Position numbers and translations under genes: made by a program. The notes beneath the pieces were generated by a model. The model had not been told where the DNA came from. It did no database searches and saw nothing but the letters and a program-made list of their open reading frames with translations. From NCBI RefSeq assembly GCF_000003815.2, contig NC_049981.1:30216649-30280648 (forward strand): DNA of 64,000 bases, given 5' to 3'. This document shows, in pieces, positions 1-11,972 of this stretch; the first letter of the stretch is position 1; each line of letters starts with the position of its first letter. This DNA is from Branchiostoma floridae (lineage: Eukaryota; Chordata; Leptocardii; Amphioxiformes; Branchiostomatidae).

Positions 1-1158
1 AGTGCATGAAAATATATTTTGTACAGAAATCACTAATGCCCTAAATATATCTTAGCAAAAATACTTGACGTGAATAAAGACATTGTCACCATTTCCCTAT
101 ATTCATCCTCATTTCTATTTCTTTGTAGTCAATGTCATTTTCTGTACCGCAGAAAAAAAGCGCCAGTTTCCTTTTGAACATCTTCGTTTGCTAACCATGA
201 CTGTGGCTAGCTGAGCCAGGTGTGTGAGGAAGGCACACGCTCGACAGACGACGGGTACAAACCGACGGCAAATGGGACCTACTATTCCCGACCAGCATGC
301 TTGACAAAGTCGCTAGGGAAACGGAATATAGCAACACGTTTGCCTAACTAGAAAATTGTCGTAGGGCCCGTTTCTACCAGTGTGTTTATGTCGTATGTTT
401 AATGCAGGACACTCTCTCACAAGTGACAGATGCTGGACAGATTACAAAGCAGAGAAGCATCATCTAAATATTAAGACACTAGTTCACTGTGACCTCTGAC
501 CTGTGAGCAAACCAGCTGGGAGACGATGAGCTTCTTATCGTTACAGTTAGTGAGATAGAGTGTTCTGTTTATACACAAATTATTGAAGCATAAAATCTTG
601 AGAAGGCCCTCTTCTTTTTGGCCCAAAACAGTCACAATACACTACAGAACCACGAGAATAGCTCTAAGCCTGTATCTCCGACCACCTCAGGTCTGTAAAG
701 ACATAGAATCCTTACAAAAGAGATTACTTTGTTGTTATTTTTCATGATAGAGCCTTGAAAACTCCATAATATTTATCATTATAACCTACGCAAATACATC
801 CTATGGCTAATTTGTACGATACGACCACCTCACTTAACAGGTGACCATTTCCCATCAGGGTCTATTCGTGTTGGGTGCTTCCATTGTCTGACGTTTTGTG
901 ACATTTCTTTTGTTTTCTTTATGGAGGTCGAAATGGAAATTTTAAAAGAAAAATAGGAAATAGGAGGCAGCTTGGAGTCAATTAGTTAAAATCCAATGTG
1001 ATACAACAGATGGTAGTCTATTAAGGATACCGATCAGATTGGACATTTGGGATTTTTTTAGAAACCTGCACTTTATTCCAAAGAAGCAATAGAATCCAAA
1101 GTCACCAATAATGGTACAATGATTATAGATGTATGGACCATGTACCGACTAACACCAA

Positions 1159-1192
<34 letters not shown>

Positions 1193-2551
1193 ATTAAAAA
1201 TATACCATTCATTATTGTATATTGGGCCCTAACATACGAACAGAACATACTACACAAAATACAAATTCCACTTGGCAAACAAAACAGAAAATTGCATACA
1301 AATGAAGATCTAGTCATGTACCGTATAGTTAAGTACAAATGTAATAGCAGTATACACCAAAAGCACCATTTGAAAATGTACAGTGAGGTTCAATCTCACA
1401 GTATATTTGAACAGTAAAACTATACTTAACAAAACAATTTCAAACAGACACATATCATCTGTAAATACCTTAATCAGGTGGCCTTAATCAATTATTCATA
1501 TAGTAAGGTTCTTTAGGCAACGTTGGAAGTAAGTACTCCTTGGTTGTGCCGAAAGAATCTTACTATATGAGACATATATCCTATTAGAAAATAATTCTCA
1601 CCTTCACTTAAAGGCACATTATATATTAGCAGAGGATAAGAAAGTAATATGAAACTATACATTTTTTAAATCTAATGGTAAAACTTTGTCGACGAATTAA
1701 ACTCTTACAGATACTATTCATTTTCTAAAAAAAAATACATTAAGTTTTCTAATCGGCCAAATACAGTGGGAAACTATCACCACCAAACTATTTAAGTACT
1801 TGAATTTAAATGTAAATATTCCATACTTTCTACGATCGATAAAGAATTTCATCTTTCACATTATCATTTGAAACCTTTGATACATGTAGAAACCCTGATG
1901 TTTAGTGATAACTATAGGATTATAGAAAGAAACAGAGTACAACAAGAAGATTCCGCTACTATGATGTCCAATATATGTATCAACTAAATGATAACCTCAC
2001 TATCTTCTGCTTACTTCCTGACCAAGTAAGAGAATGTTAGCAAGAAGGCTATTTCAGTGTCTAAAAGACTTACTCAAAGTAAAACTACTCACTTATAAGA
2101 GTACTGAAATACATATAAGGCTGGACATTCTCTTACACTCAATGATAGTTTCAAGATAACAAGCATCAGAACATAGTGCTGGAAATGAAACCTAATTATG
2201 AAAATGATCCATGTCAGGTTTTACTATAAAGCACGCGAAATAATTGACTCCGCTACATTAACGATAAGTATCTTAATCTTTCCCCTATGCAGATATCAGC
2301 ACGTTCCTCCTTTTTTTAATGATAACATGAAATATCCAAACAATGCAATTTGTCCAATTTGTCACAACAAAATGATAGTGAATCGGAACATTAATGTGCT
2401 TAAACTCTTTTCTGGACGTTAAATCCATGGGTATGTATCACATTATTATAATCTTTTCCTTCAAGGTGTTAACGCTGCTCATAAAAAATGTTAGTATTGA
2501 TAGACATGACTGTGGCAATATTCCCCAAAAATATGTTCTAAGATGCTCTGA
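1..2551. other. 3' flank of gene 1
   Basis: No convincing exon found. Positions 236-312 hold one copy of the dispersed upstream-type repeat. Positions about 1315-2540 are clearly similar to 14628-16540 downstream of gene 2, so this is one arm of the tandem segmental duplication. Open frames here are short and AT-rich and look like chance. Confidence 0.6.
1162..1190. repeat. (TA)n microsatellite
   Basis: About 15 uninterrupted TA dinucleotides in the 3' flank of gene 1. Confidence 0.95.
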
Positions 2552-5500
2552 TTAATAATATGGCCTTATTTTCATAGACACAGACTTCAGGGAGTAAGTC
2601 CAGCCTCTCCATTTGTACCACATTACACCTTGCTCACCTGGACAGGAGTTTCCACAGTTGACCAGGTAGCGGCCGTTGAGGTAGGAGTTGCCACACCTTA
2701 CATACCACCAGCCGCCCTGTCCACGCTTCTGAGAGCAATGCAAGCTGGGGTGAATATCATTGTCCCTGTCCACAGTGGAGAACCTGTACCCGTTGTTGGA
2801 GTTCGGGCCAGTCATGGAGTCTCCCGCGTCACCAGAATAGCCAGAAAGATGCAGGCGGTAACCGTCCGACTCACCGGACACCCTGGATGTGAACATTAAA
2901 TTCTGTGACTTTTCTGGAATGTAAAAGACTAACTGACTTATAGACGTATACAATCTAAATAAAAGAACTTGAAATGAATCTATACCACTAGATTAATCAG
3001 AGTATCAGACGTTTGAGAACAAATCTGACTACTTTTTTACCGAGTTTCTTACGACAAAGCCTCAGAGCGCGATCTCTACCATTAGAATAGCAGATTCTGT
3101 CAGATCTAGACCTCTGCTAGATGTGTGAGTATGTGCGCAAATGTGTTTGTAAGCTTATTCTGTAAAAAAAACACAAACCTGAAAGTGCTATACATGGCGA
3201 AACGTTTGTTCCCTCCCCAATCCTCCATGTCTATTCTTAACTGGTGTTTTTTAAAGTTTGTCAGGAAGTGGATCATCTCGTTTCCAAGCCAAAATTCCCC
3301 CTTTTTGTCCCCAAAGCCCAGTTTGTACTCCTCCCAGTTCCGGTTAAAGGGAACCGACCCGTCCTGCCGCCGCTGGATCACAGTCCAACCGCCTTCTGTG
3401 TAAAAGGTAAAATCGACAAGCTTAACGCTATGACCTTGGTGGTCAAGGCATCTAATAGAGTGGTCAAGATGTTATAGAATGATTGCACAAAAATAGATGT
3501 ACGCATTTATAAGTCTAATATGTTCTGTCCCACAAAAAGAACAATATTTTTGGAGATTTGTCCTTCCTATTACTGTATATTTGTACCCAAGGATTTCTTT
3601 ATTTAACAAGGAGGTTTAAAAAACTACTTAATCATACTATACAGACCCTTGATAAGAAATGTCCACCTAATAATGATATATGAATCTCCCTACTGGGATA
3701 GGTAGGAAGGACAATTGTCAGAACCAGTGTAGACAAGCAAATTTCTCAAACATGACATGACGGTACCTGCAGTGTCCATGTCGCAATAGACTCCGATCCG
3801 GTCAGGGTAGAAAAACATGGTGTACACGCCACTTGCTGTCCGTCCTGAGGCACGGTACTCATCACAACCTGTATAATCTATGATATAAATATAAATATAA
3901 ATATAAATATAAATATAAATATAAATATAAATATAAATATAAATATAAATATAAATATAAATATAAATATAAATATAAATATAAATATAAATATAAATAT
4001 AAATATATGTTACAACAGAGCTGATAACTAGTTGTGTTGTCGCGATACGTTTTTGTTAGACGAATTATACAAAAAGTACGAAGCCACTAAAGATATAAAA
4101 GCAATCCTACCATAACAGGAAACACTGGCGTCCTCGTCGTGCGCACAGTCGTGATCCGCCCAGCCGTTGTGCGGACAGTCGGCCAGTCTGGACTCGTTCC
4201 CGGTACAGGCCAGCTGGTCCATCCAGATGTGCCCGCCGCCCCGCCCGAAGGAACGCTGGGAGGAGACAGGCCGGGCGTAACGGTAGCCCAGCTGACGGCA
4301 CACCACCTGCGCATCCTCGTCTCCCCACCGGTCGTTACAGACCGTTCCCCACTCCCCGTAGTGAAGCACTTCCACCCTTCCTTCGGCAGAGGTATTCCCG
4401 CCGGAAAGACGTACTGTTGAGATAAAGGTAAACAGAAAATATTTCATCAAGTCGGCGTGATAAAGCTAGCTTTCGAATCTGTATCTGGTGTATAGTCTCT
4501 ACAGGTGGCTGGAAAAATAGTGAAAATTGGCCAAATAGACAGATAACACACCAGAGGAGTTAGCTTAAGTCAAAGCTACCCTAGTAGGAGTACAGTTTGC
4601 GGCCTGCAAGTTCGAATGAAATAGATGTGTTTTATCGAAATAGACAGTACTTATCGATTAACCCATTAGGATTTATTTGTTCAGTTTACATGCTATATGT
4701 GATCGGATGTGAAGTTCATTCCTTATTCATTACAGCATCTTTAATGCATCTATGTACAAAACCCCTTGATGAAGGGTACTTACCGCAGGCATCCGTTATT
4801 ATTCCGACATCATCGATGGCAATGTCGCCGTAAGCACCGCTGCCACGAACAGTCTCGAAAACAATCTGTGTTTTAAAAATTGTCATGGTGATATGTATGT
4901 AGGTCTCATTCGACCCCCATCGTTATTTCAGAACTGCTTGGTTTACGCTCACCACATTTGCATGGGATGATTCGTTTAATCTTTTCTGTGATTTTGCTAT
5001 CTTTATGACCTATATGGCGTAATTATAACATCAGCATCATCAACATTGAAACCCCACCAAAATTAGTAATGGCAACACTAGAAACTCTTAGAATATCATT
5101 ACAAAATTCATGCCAACAAAAGTCTTGAAAAAAACAGTTTAGTAGTCCTATCACACGTCTTTCAGCAGTCATGAGACGTCAAAGTTGGAGCGGGCAATTT
5201 TAGCCTTAGGTCTAGATAGGGCTATGAAATTGGATTTCTAACCTGTAAGAATCCTTCCCGTTTTGGCAGTGCCAACTCGCTGAACTTCCAGTGGTCCCCC
5301 TGGAAGTCTGACCTGCTGAAAATGGCCTCTCCAAGGGTGTTGTTGTTCCCGCGCTGTTTCGTGTACACGTTGAGGATGCCGACTTGTGTGCCGTACATGT
5401 GGTAGTTAAAGTTCAGACAAATGTTGTTCTCCATGTTTAGCGGTGCGCTGATGAGCCGAGCCGTGTCACCTGCGGTACCGCCACTGGCCTCAACGTACAT

Positions 5501-8500
5501 GTACTTCCCTGAAAGAACAAACAATACATTATAGTGAAGAAGTGTATTCCAAGATTTTTAGTTCTCTGTAGAATTTGACCTTTTGTCACAGGAAGAGGGG
5601 ACCGGACACGTGTCGCTACCAATTTCGTAATACACATTAGTTTACATCTTGCTTCATTTTGTATTTTGCGTAGTCTGGTTTCAGTGAAAAATACGGTAAA
5701 CTCTCGGGCTATTTTGCAATTTGGTGAGCTCTAGCCGATCTGCATTAATCGGCCGACGTTCGCTTGAACTGAGAGGAAGACTTAAAGGATATCAAAGTCA
5801 ATCCTCTACAAGGCTAAGCGATGTTACTGTACTCAATGAAGGATTGCATGTCCATGTCTGGATAGGATGAATTCACTTCGGTTGCCATTGTACCAAAGAC
5901 GTATGCTTACATTGGAATATCATTGATATCCATGCTCTACCTGTACTATTGCGAAATGTGTTGTCATGAGGCGGCCCAGTGTTACTGGTTGGGCTGTGCT
6001 GACTCCCCCAGACCTGTACCTGTGCTATTGCGAAACGTGTTGTCATGGGGCGGCCCAGTGTTACTCGTGGGGGTGTGCTGACTCCCCCAGACATGTATAC
6101 CTGTGCTATTGTGGAACATGTTGTCATGGGGCGGCCCAGTGTTACTGGTGGGGGTGTGCTGACCCCCCAGACCTGTACCTGTGCTATTGTGGAACATGTT
6201 GTCATGGGGCGGCCCAGTGTTACTGGTGGGGGTGTGCTGACTCCCCTAGACCTGTACCTGTGCTATTGCGGAAGGTGTTGTCATGGGGCGGCCCAGTGTT
6301 ACTGGTGGGGGTGTGCTGACTCCCCCAGACCCAGTCCGTGTGGTCGCTCGTGTCTTGTGTGAAGCCGCAGCCCCCGGCTCCGTGCTGGAAATCACAGAGA
6401 GACCACGGCTCTGTAAAAAGGACAAAGAATAATATATAATATATAATATATAATATATTATATATTATATATTCTATATTATATATTATATTATTAATAT
6501 ATATATAATATAATATCATATAATTATGATAATTATATGATATATATATATATATATATATGATATATATATGATATATAATATATATAACATATATAAC
6601 ACATATAATATATATAATATATATAACATATATAACATATATGATATATATAATATATAATATATATAATATATATAATATATATGATATATATGATATA
6701 TATGATATATATGATATATAATATATATATATAATATATATAATATATATAATATATATAATATATATAATATATATAATATATATAATATATATAATAT
6801 ATATAATATATATAATATATATAACATATATAATATATATAATATATACCTTGCCGGGGCGAAACGAAGAAGGAATGGGCGAAGTACGGCAACGATATTG
6901 TGCAACATACTTACCGCCGGAGGTGCCGGGTCCGGTACCGGTGGAGGCGCTGCCTGTGGCAGCCGATCCCGCTGCAGGCCTCTCTGGGCGGGTGGAATGG
7001 GCCAGGCCTGGTGGGGAGGGGATCTGCGGTATCTGAGAAAAGGAATAAACTTAATTAAGGAAAACTAAAAGAAAGCGTTTCGCATGGCCACATTTGTACA
7101 ACATTATTTGTCCTTTCTGGACGCTTATGGAAACCAGGGACGCTCTGAAGGAACCGAGCATAGACGTTTTCAAAGGTTGAAATCTTAAAGCCTAACATGG
7201 TCACTTAACCCCAATCCTGGTGATGCTTTGGATCACTACTATGCAACCTCCTATATATGTTGTTTATTGTATATAGATGCATATGCAGCAATAATCGAAA
7301 GCCCTGTTCTAACGTCAAACCAGACAACGGTGATCATCTGTTGTTCGAAATTAGCAAAAATACGACTTTGCTATGCGGAGTTACATTTTCGTGTCGCTAA
7401 ATACGCTAAATACCTGTCCAGCAGCTCCGGGAGATCCAGGAGGTCCGGCCTGACCGGCTGGGCCCTGCGGACCGTTTAGTCCATCAGATCCAGGTGGGCC
7501 GGAAGGTCCTGTTGGACCGGGTGGTCCTGTCTCACCGGCTGGACCGGGTGGTCCTGTCTCACCGGCTGGACCGGGTGGTCCTGTCTCACCGGCTGGACCG
7601 GGTGGTCCTGTCTCACCGGCTGGGCCCTGCGGACCGTTTAGTCCATCAGATCCAGGTGGGCCGGAAGGTCCTGTTGGACCGGGTGGTCCTGTCTCACCGG
7701 CTGGACCGGGTGGTCCTGTCTCACCGGCTGGACCGGGTGGTCCTGTCTCACCGGCTGGACCGGGTGGTCCTGTCTCACCGGCTGGACCGGGTGGTCCTGT
7801 CTCACCGGCTGGACCGGGTGGTCCTGTCTCACCGGCTGGGCCCTGCGGACCGTTTAGTCCATCAGATCCAGGAGGACCGGGTGGTCCTGTTGGACCGGCT
7901 GGGCCGGGTGGTCCTGTCTCACCGGCTGGGCCCTGCGGACCGTTTAGTCCATCAGATCCAGGAGGACCGGGTGGTCCTGTCTCACCGGCTGGGCCCTGCG
8001 GACCGTTTAGTCCATCAGATCCAGGAGGACCAGGTGGTCCTGTTGGACCGGCTGGGCCAGGTGGTCCTGTCTGACCGTCTCGTCCAGAGGGACCGGGTGG
8101 TCCGGCTTGACCGGCTGGGCCGGGAGGTCCTGTCTGACCGTCTCGTCCAGAGGGACCGTGTGGTCCTGTCTGACCGTCTCGTCCAGATTGACCGGGAGGT
8201 CCATCAGATCCAGGCGGACCGGGAGGGCCAGGTGGACCGGGAGGGCCTGGTGGACCGGTTGGTCCTGTCTGACCGTCCTTTCCAGCAGATCCAGCAAGGC
8301 ATCCTGTTCATTAGATAGCAATTCATGTATCATTCGATTATCATAAGAAAACATACAAACTTGGTCTGGTATGATCTCCATGTTCATGCAAAAACAGCAA
8401 TTACTCAAACAATTAGATGCGATTTTGAGAAACGGTCAAAGTCCGTCATACATTTCAGATAGCATCAATTATATTCAGTGACCGAGGAGAGCTTCTTGGA

Positions 8501-10425
8501 ATTCAGATTTTATTACCCGAAAAGCCAATACTTGGTTTAACCAAATTAACCCTATCCTGCAGCAGGAGAACACAGTGGACTACTACAACCCTATCCAAAC
8601 CTTGCTAAAAGTGCTTGAGCCAACTTTGACGCCCTATAGCTCCCAAACGGCTTGTGCTAGAACAACCAAACTTGGTGAGTTTTCCTAAAATATTATTGGC
8701 AACAATTCTTTCAAAAAATTGGGTAAGTTTATACTTTTCGTGTTGCCATGGTAACGGGTTTCTGAAAGGCAAGTTTGACAAAAATCACTAATTTTGGTTT
8801 TTAACAATTGGATTTTAAGATTTTCTTGCTAAACTAAACTTCTTTTAATATGTATTTAATATCTAACACATTTTACTTAAACATTGATAATTAAATATTC
8901 ATAAATTATGCTACTGAGATGACGTAATTGGACAAAATCCAAGATGGCCGACAACATCATGATGAAAAGTATAACCAGCTTATTTTCATTCAGATTTAAT
9001 CACTACTTAGTATTTTCTTACAGAAAACATTCATGTGAACGTTTTTAATCCATTTTCATGGGGTTTTAGCGTTAAATGTTGAAAGAAATGTTTCTTGAGA
9101 AATTTAAGGTTGATAATCCAAGATGGCGGATAGCTAAACTACAGATGACGTGTGTCAGTAGAAAATAAGAAGCACATCATACAAATGAGTGTCATTTACC
9201 CCCAAGAGTCATCGGCAATGTAATCTTGTTCGCAAAGTCTCCAGTGTTGTGCACTGATCTCTTGGCTCGGCGATGCACTTCAGCTCCGTACAGAAAAGTG
9301 GCGCTTTTGCCACGCCCTGCCCCACCCACGTCCTCCTGAGCGTTCGGGCCTTGAGGACTGACCTGTTGGGTGACATTAGATATACCTAATTAACTCCGTA
9401 TCAAGCTAATGTGTTTAGAGACTTGTCAGTAAAGCTGTAGTCTCGCTCGTCAGGCTGACTAACAGGCTGGCGAAGGTCCAACTCGGCTAACCATGTAATG
9501 TGAACACGTTCATTTGGAGCTCTGGCCTGCAGGTCCAGACTAAATACCGCAGGGGACGAATATTCTCCTCATTGCACTCGTGCAGACAATGTCGTTAAGT
9601 TTGTACTGCTGTGCGCAAAGATCAAAATTTCTTTAAGTCTTGTATCATTTGTTAAACCTAGTAAAATCACCAAGGCACAATCCAAAATTGCACAAGTATG
9701 AATGATTATGCTGCTTAAAGTTATGACAAATTTATCTCCACATCACGTTATAATAACACATCACGTTTTATATAACATTTTTAGATTCAAAGAAAGTTGC
9801 AATTATACATAGCTCAAAGAACAGACAACATCTAAACCAGAGCTACAATTTCTTTTTCTCTTGATCTAATTTCTAACTTGTATGTTGGTTCCAGGAAACA
9901 TCAGTAGAACAGGAAACTTTGTACCTCCACATGCACCAGCCCTCATGATCTGGGCTTGTCTCACAGCGTATAGATAAAATATACGGCTAGAAATGCTAAA
10001 TCACGCCGTCTGTTCAACATTTAAGTCAGTGTACTCGTTATAATTAAGCGCCTTACCTCAACAACCGGAGGTAAAGGTTCAAAGACGTAACTGACAGTGA
10101 ACGTGAACTAGTGAGAGCATAAAATGTTGGCATGTGTAAAAAATAGTCTTACCTGCATATCCAGATGTTCTCTCCACTGTCGCATCTCCTGCATCTTTGA
10201 TTCCATTCCCTTCAGGTGCGATAGCTGGGCTTCAATATCCTTCAGGTGAGACAACTGTGACTTCATCTCTCCCAGTTCCACCCCCTGCCTCACCATTACA
10301 AACATAGTGACGAAGCTCACAGCCACAACAGTAGCGATCAGTGTACCGAGCCCATTAGATGCCCCTTTACCCCGCTCGGCTTCTTGGACGGGGTAACGCA
10401 TGTCGTGCTTCGTTTCTAAGCCCAT
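2552..10425 (-). CDS. Gene 1: transmembrane collagen-MAM-SRCR-fibrinogen receptor
   Basis: Coding exons on the minus strand, in order: 10425-10153, 9362-9200, 8303-7414, 7032-6915, 6410-6258, 5508-5243, 4865-4784, 4413-4111, 3868-3767, 3395-3179, 2882-2552. All have AG/GT borders and the lengths sum to 2898 nt, giving 965 aa plus stop. Domains: short cytosolic N-terminus, one TM segment (about 28-50), coiled coil (52-90, heptads with HLK and MQEM), furin motif RAKR (123-126), uninterrupted Gly-X-Y collagen (about 147-442), P/G/S/T linker (443-481), MAM with four Cys (482-648), six-Cys group A SRCR (649-749), FReD (750-965) with a DRDND calcium motif. No signal peptide, so a type II membrane protein is inferred, with furin cleavage possibly shedding the ectodomain. 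The start could instead be the Met at 10401, which aligns with the start of gene 2. Likely a surface pattern-recognition or adhesion receptor; the ligand is unknown. Confidence 0.88.
3883..4016. repeat. (ATAAAT)n microsatellite
   Basis: About 20 copies of a 6-bp unit ATAAAT, nearly perfect, in the intron between the SRCR exon and the first fibrinogen exon of gene 1. Confidence 0.95.
5933..6330 (-). repeat. Five tandem copies of a 78-80 bp unit spanning the end of a MAM exon and its splice donor
   Basis: The unit carries on the minus strand the end of the first MAM exon of gene 1 ([14 protein letters not shown]...NSTG) plus the donor CAG/GTACAG and some intron. Copies start near 5933, 6011, 6090, 6170 and 6249. 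Only the copy closest to the exon start, with its donor at 6257, keeps the frame. Reading through into the next copy meets a stop. Confidence 0.9.
6430..6848. repeat. TATAATA-rich low-complexity tract
   Basis: About 420 bp of ATATAT and TATAATATA units in the intron before the MAM exon of gene 1. Long Tyr/Ile open frames here are artefacts. Confidence 0.95.
7414..8303 (-). repeat. Collagen exon with 27-bp tandem units
   Basis: One 890-nt exon of gene 1 encodes about 98 Gly-X-Y triplets. Twelve copies of a 27-nt unit encoding GETGPPGPA occur, within larger duplicated blocks that also contain GSDGLNGPQ. The near-identity of the units points to recent unequal exchange or slippage. Confidence 0.92.
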
Positions 10426-11972
10426 TCTTAGATATGTCCGCCCAAAAAAGTACGTAAGCGTCTACCTACAGGGCCTACGTGCACAAAGGCCTGTCCGCGA
10501 GTTACTGACTTGTAAGATATGACATTACTTTGAGCCCAACGGTTCTGTTGCCTTATTGGTTAAAGACATCGTAGAACACCCATTTCCTCATACGTCATTC
10601 ATATTTTTAGCGATGACTGGAGATTTGGAGCACGTACACCGTCGGGTCCGAACCGAAGTTTGGCGAGTGGGGCCGAATGGTGCCCGATAATTCCCGATTG
10701 CCGATTCGTAGTCAATCGGCACAAGGAAGAAATGCCGATCTAATTGGTGCAGCAAGTACCTGAGGGTCGGTTTGTATTAGCGGATAAAAGATATCGTTTT
10801 AGATCACTGAGTTAGTAGAATAGGATTTTAATATACTATACAGGATCTTTCTGCTAGAATATGTGATGCATTGAAACAGACTCTGTTGCTTTGTTTTAGT
10901 TGTTATTCTGTCAACAATTACTTGGGTCACTGGAGCCAGCGACAGGTCATGTTTTGTCTGTTCATGTTACAGATGGGGTTTTAAGCTCTGTTTGCTTCAG
11001 GAGTAGAAGTTAACAGTGAATAATGAGCATCACGGACATGGTTAAACATAGCGCTGTCTCTGTGTAGAGTTCCTCCTCCGAGCATGCCGTAATTCAGAGG
11101 CCGTCGGGACATGCCCGACACACGGCGAGTACAAGCCGAAGTTTCGCGAATGAGACCGATGATTCCCGACCGCCTTGCTTTAAAGGGTCACTGGACAAAA
11201 TGTAGGATTTCCAGTTTAATTCTTGTGGCATACGCCCGGGGCTCAGTTTGTCCTCCAATACCTAAATATTATATCATATCATCAAAATCGTTATGATGAG
11301 GTTAAAACCTTTTTAATGTGATGCTGGTTTGCTCTTTACAACGATAAAGTAGAAAATGTACACGGTTTGATTTTGACTCTTAGAACAACATTAGCTGCTC
11401 TGACCTCTGATAACCCGTGTGTAATGACGACCGGTTTTACAGACGCGGTGTGTACCGACTTGTTACAGTCGCGCTGGAGTGATTTGTTTACACAGAAATC
11501 ACTGATGCATGAAACGCCCAAAATAAAGTAGAAAATGTGTACATTTGATACACGTTTGTGCAGTTTGATTTTGGCTCTGACCTCTGATAACCATTGTGTA
11601 GGAAAGACCGGTCTTACAGACGCAGTGTGTACAGACTTGTTGCAGCCTCACTGAAGTGTGTCTTTATACAGAAATCACTGATGCACGAAACTCCCGAAAT
11701 ACAATTCAAATGTCTTAATATCTCAGGGCACAGTCAAAATACATCTAAGACGAATGATGTGAGCAAGCACAAAACCGACCAGCACGATTTGGGAAAAGAA
11801 TCCGTCAGAATTGCCTTGTGTCCATTGGGATGGGGAGTTAGTCTTTTTTTTCTTCTTAAAACACAGAAAACAGCCATTTGTAAACTCTCAAAAATGTTGT
11901 AACTTACGAAAGCCAGCACATTTATGATTTGGGTATGTTCAGCGACAGAAAATGCATTTTAGACTTCCACAC
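10426..11972. other. Upstream flank of gene 1 with dispersed repeats
   Basis: No exon seen. Two related modules recur: one around 10628-10760 and 11095-11182 (CCGAAGTT...GGCCGAATG...GATTCCCGA), the other at 11395-11525 and 11580-11730 (GACCGGT...ACAGACGC...CAGAAATCACTGATGCA). Both also occur upstream of gene 2. Confidence 0.6.
10555..10597 (-). promoter_or_regulatory. Candidate proximal promoter of gene 1: CCAAT and CRE-like boxes
   Basis: Minus-strand AACCAAT at 10561-10555 and TGACGTA at 10597-10591 lie 130-172 bp upstream of the start codon. Both boxes recur at the same relative place upstream of gene 2. Function is inferred only. Confidence 0.35.

Noticed and set aside
6516-6908. Long Tyr/Ile-rich open frames
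   Set aside because: They are translations of an AT-repeat tract.
7494-8318. 274-aa plus-strand frame of LDRVVLSHR repeats
   Set aside because: It is the antisense shadow of the collagen exon, which has uninterrupted Gly-X-Y on the minus strand and fits the gene 1 phases.
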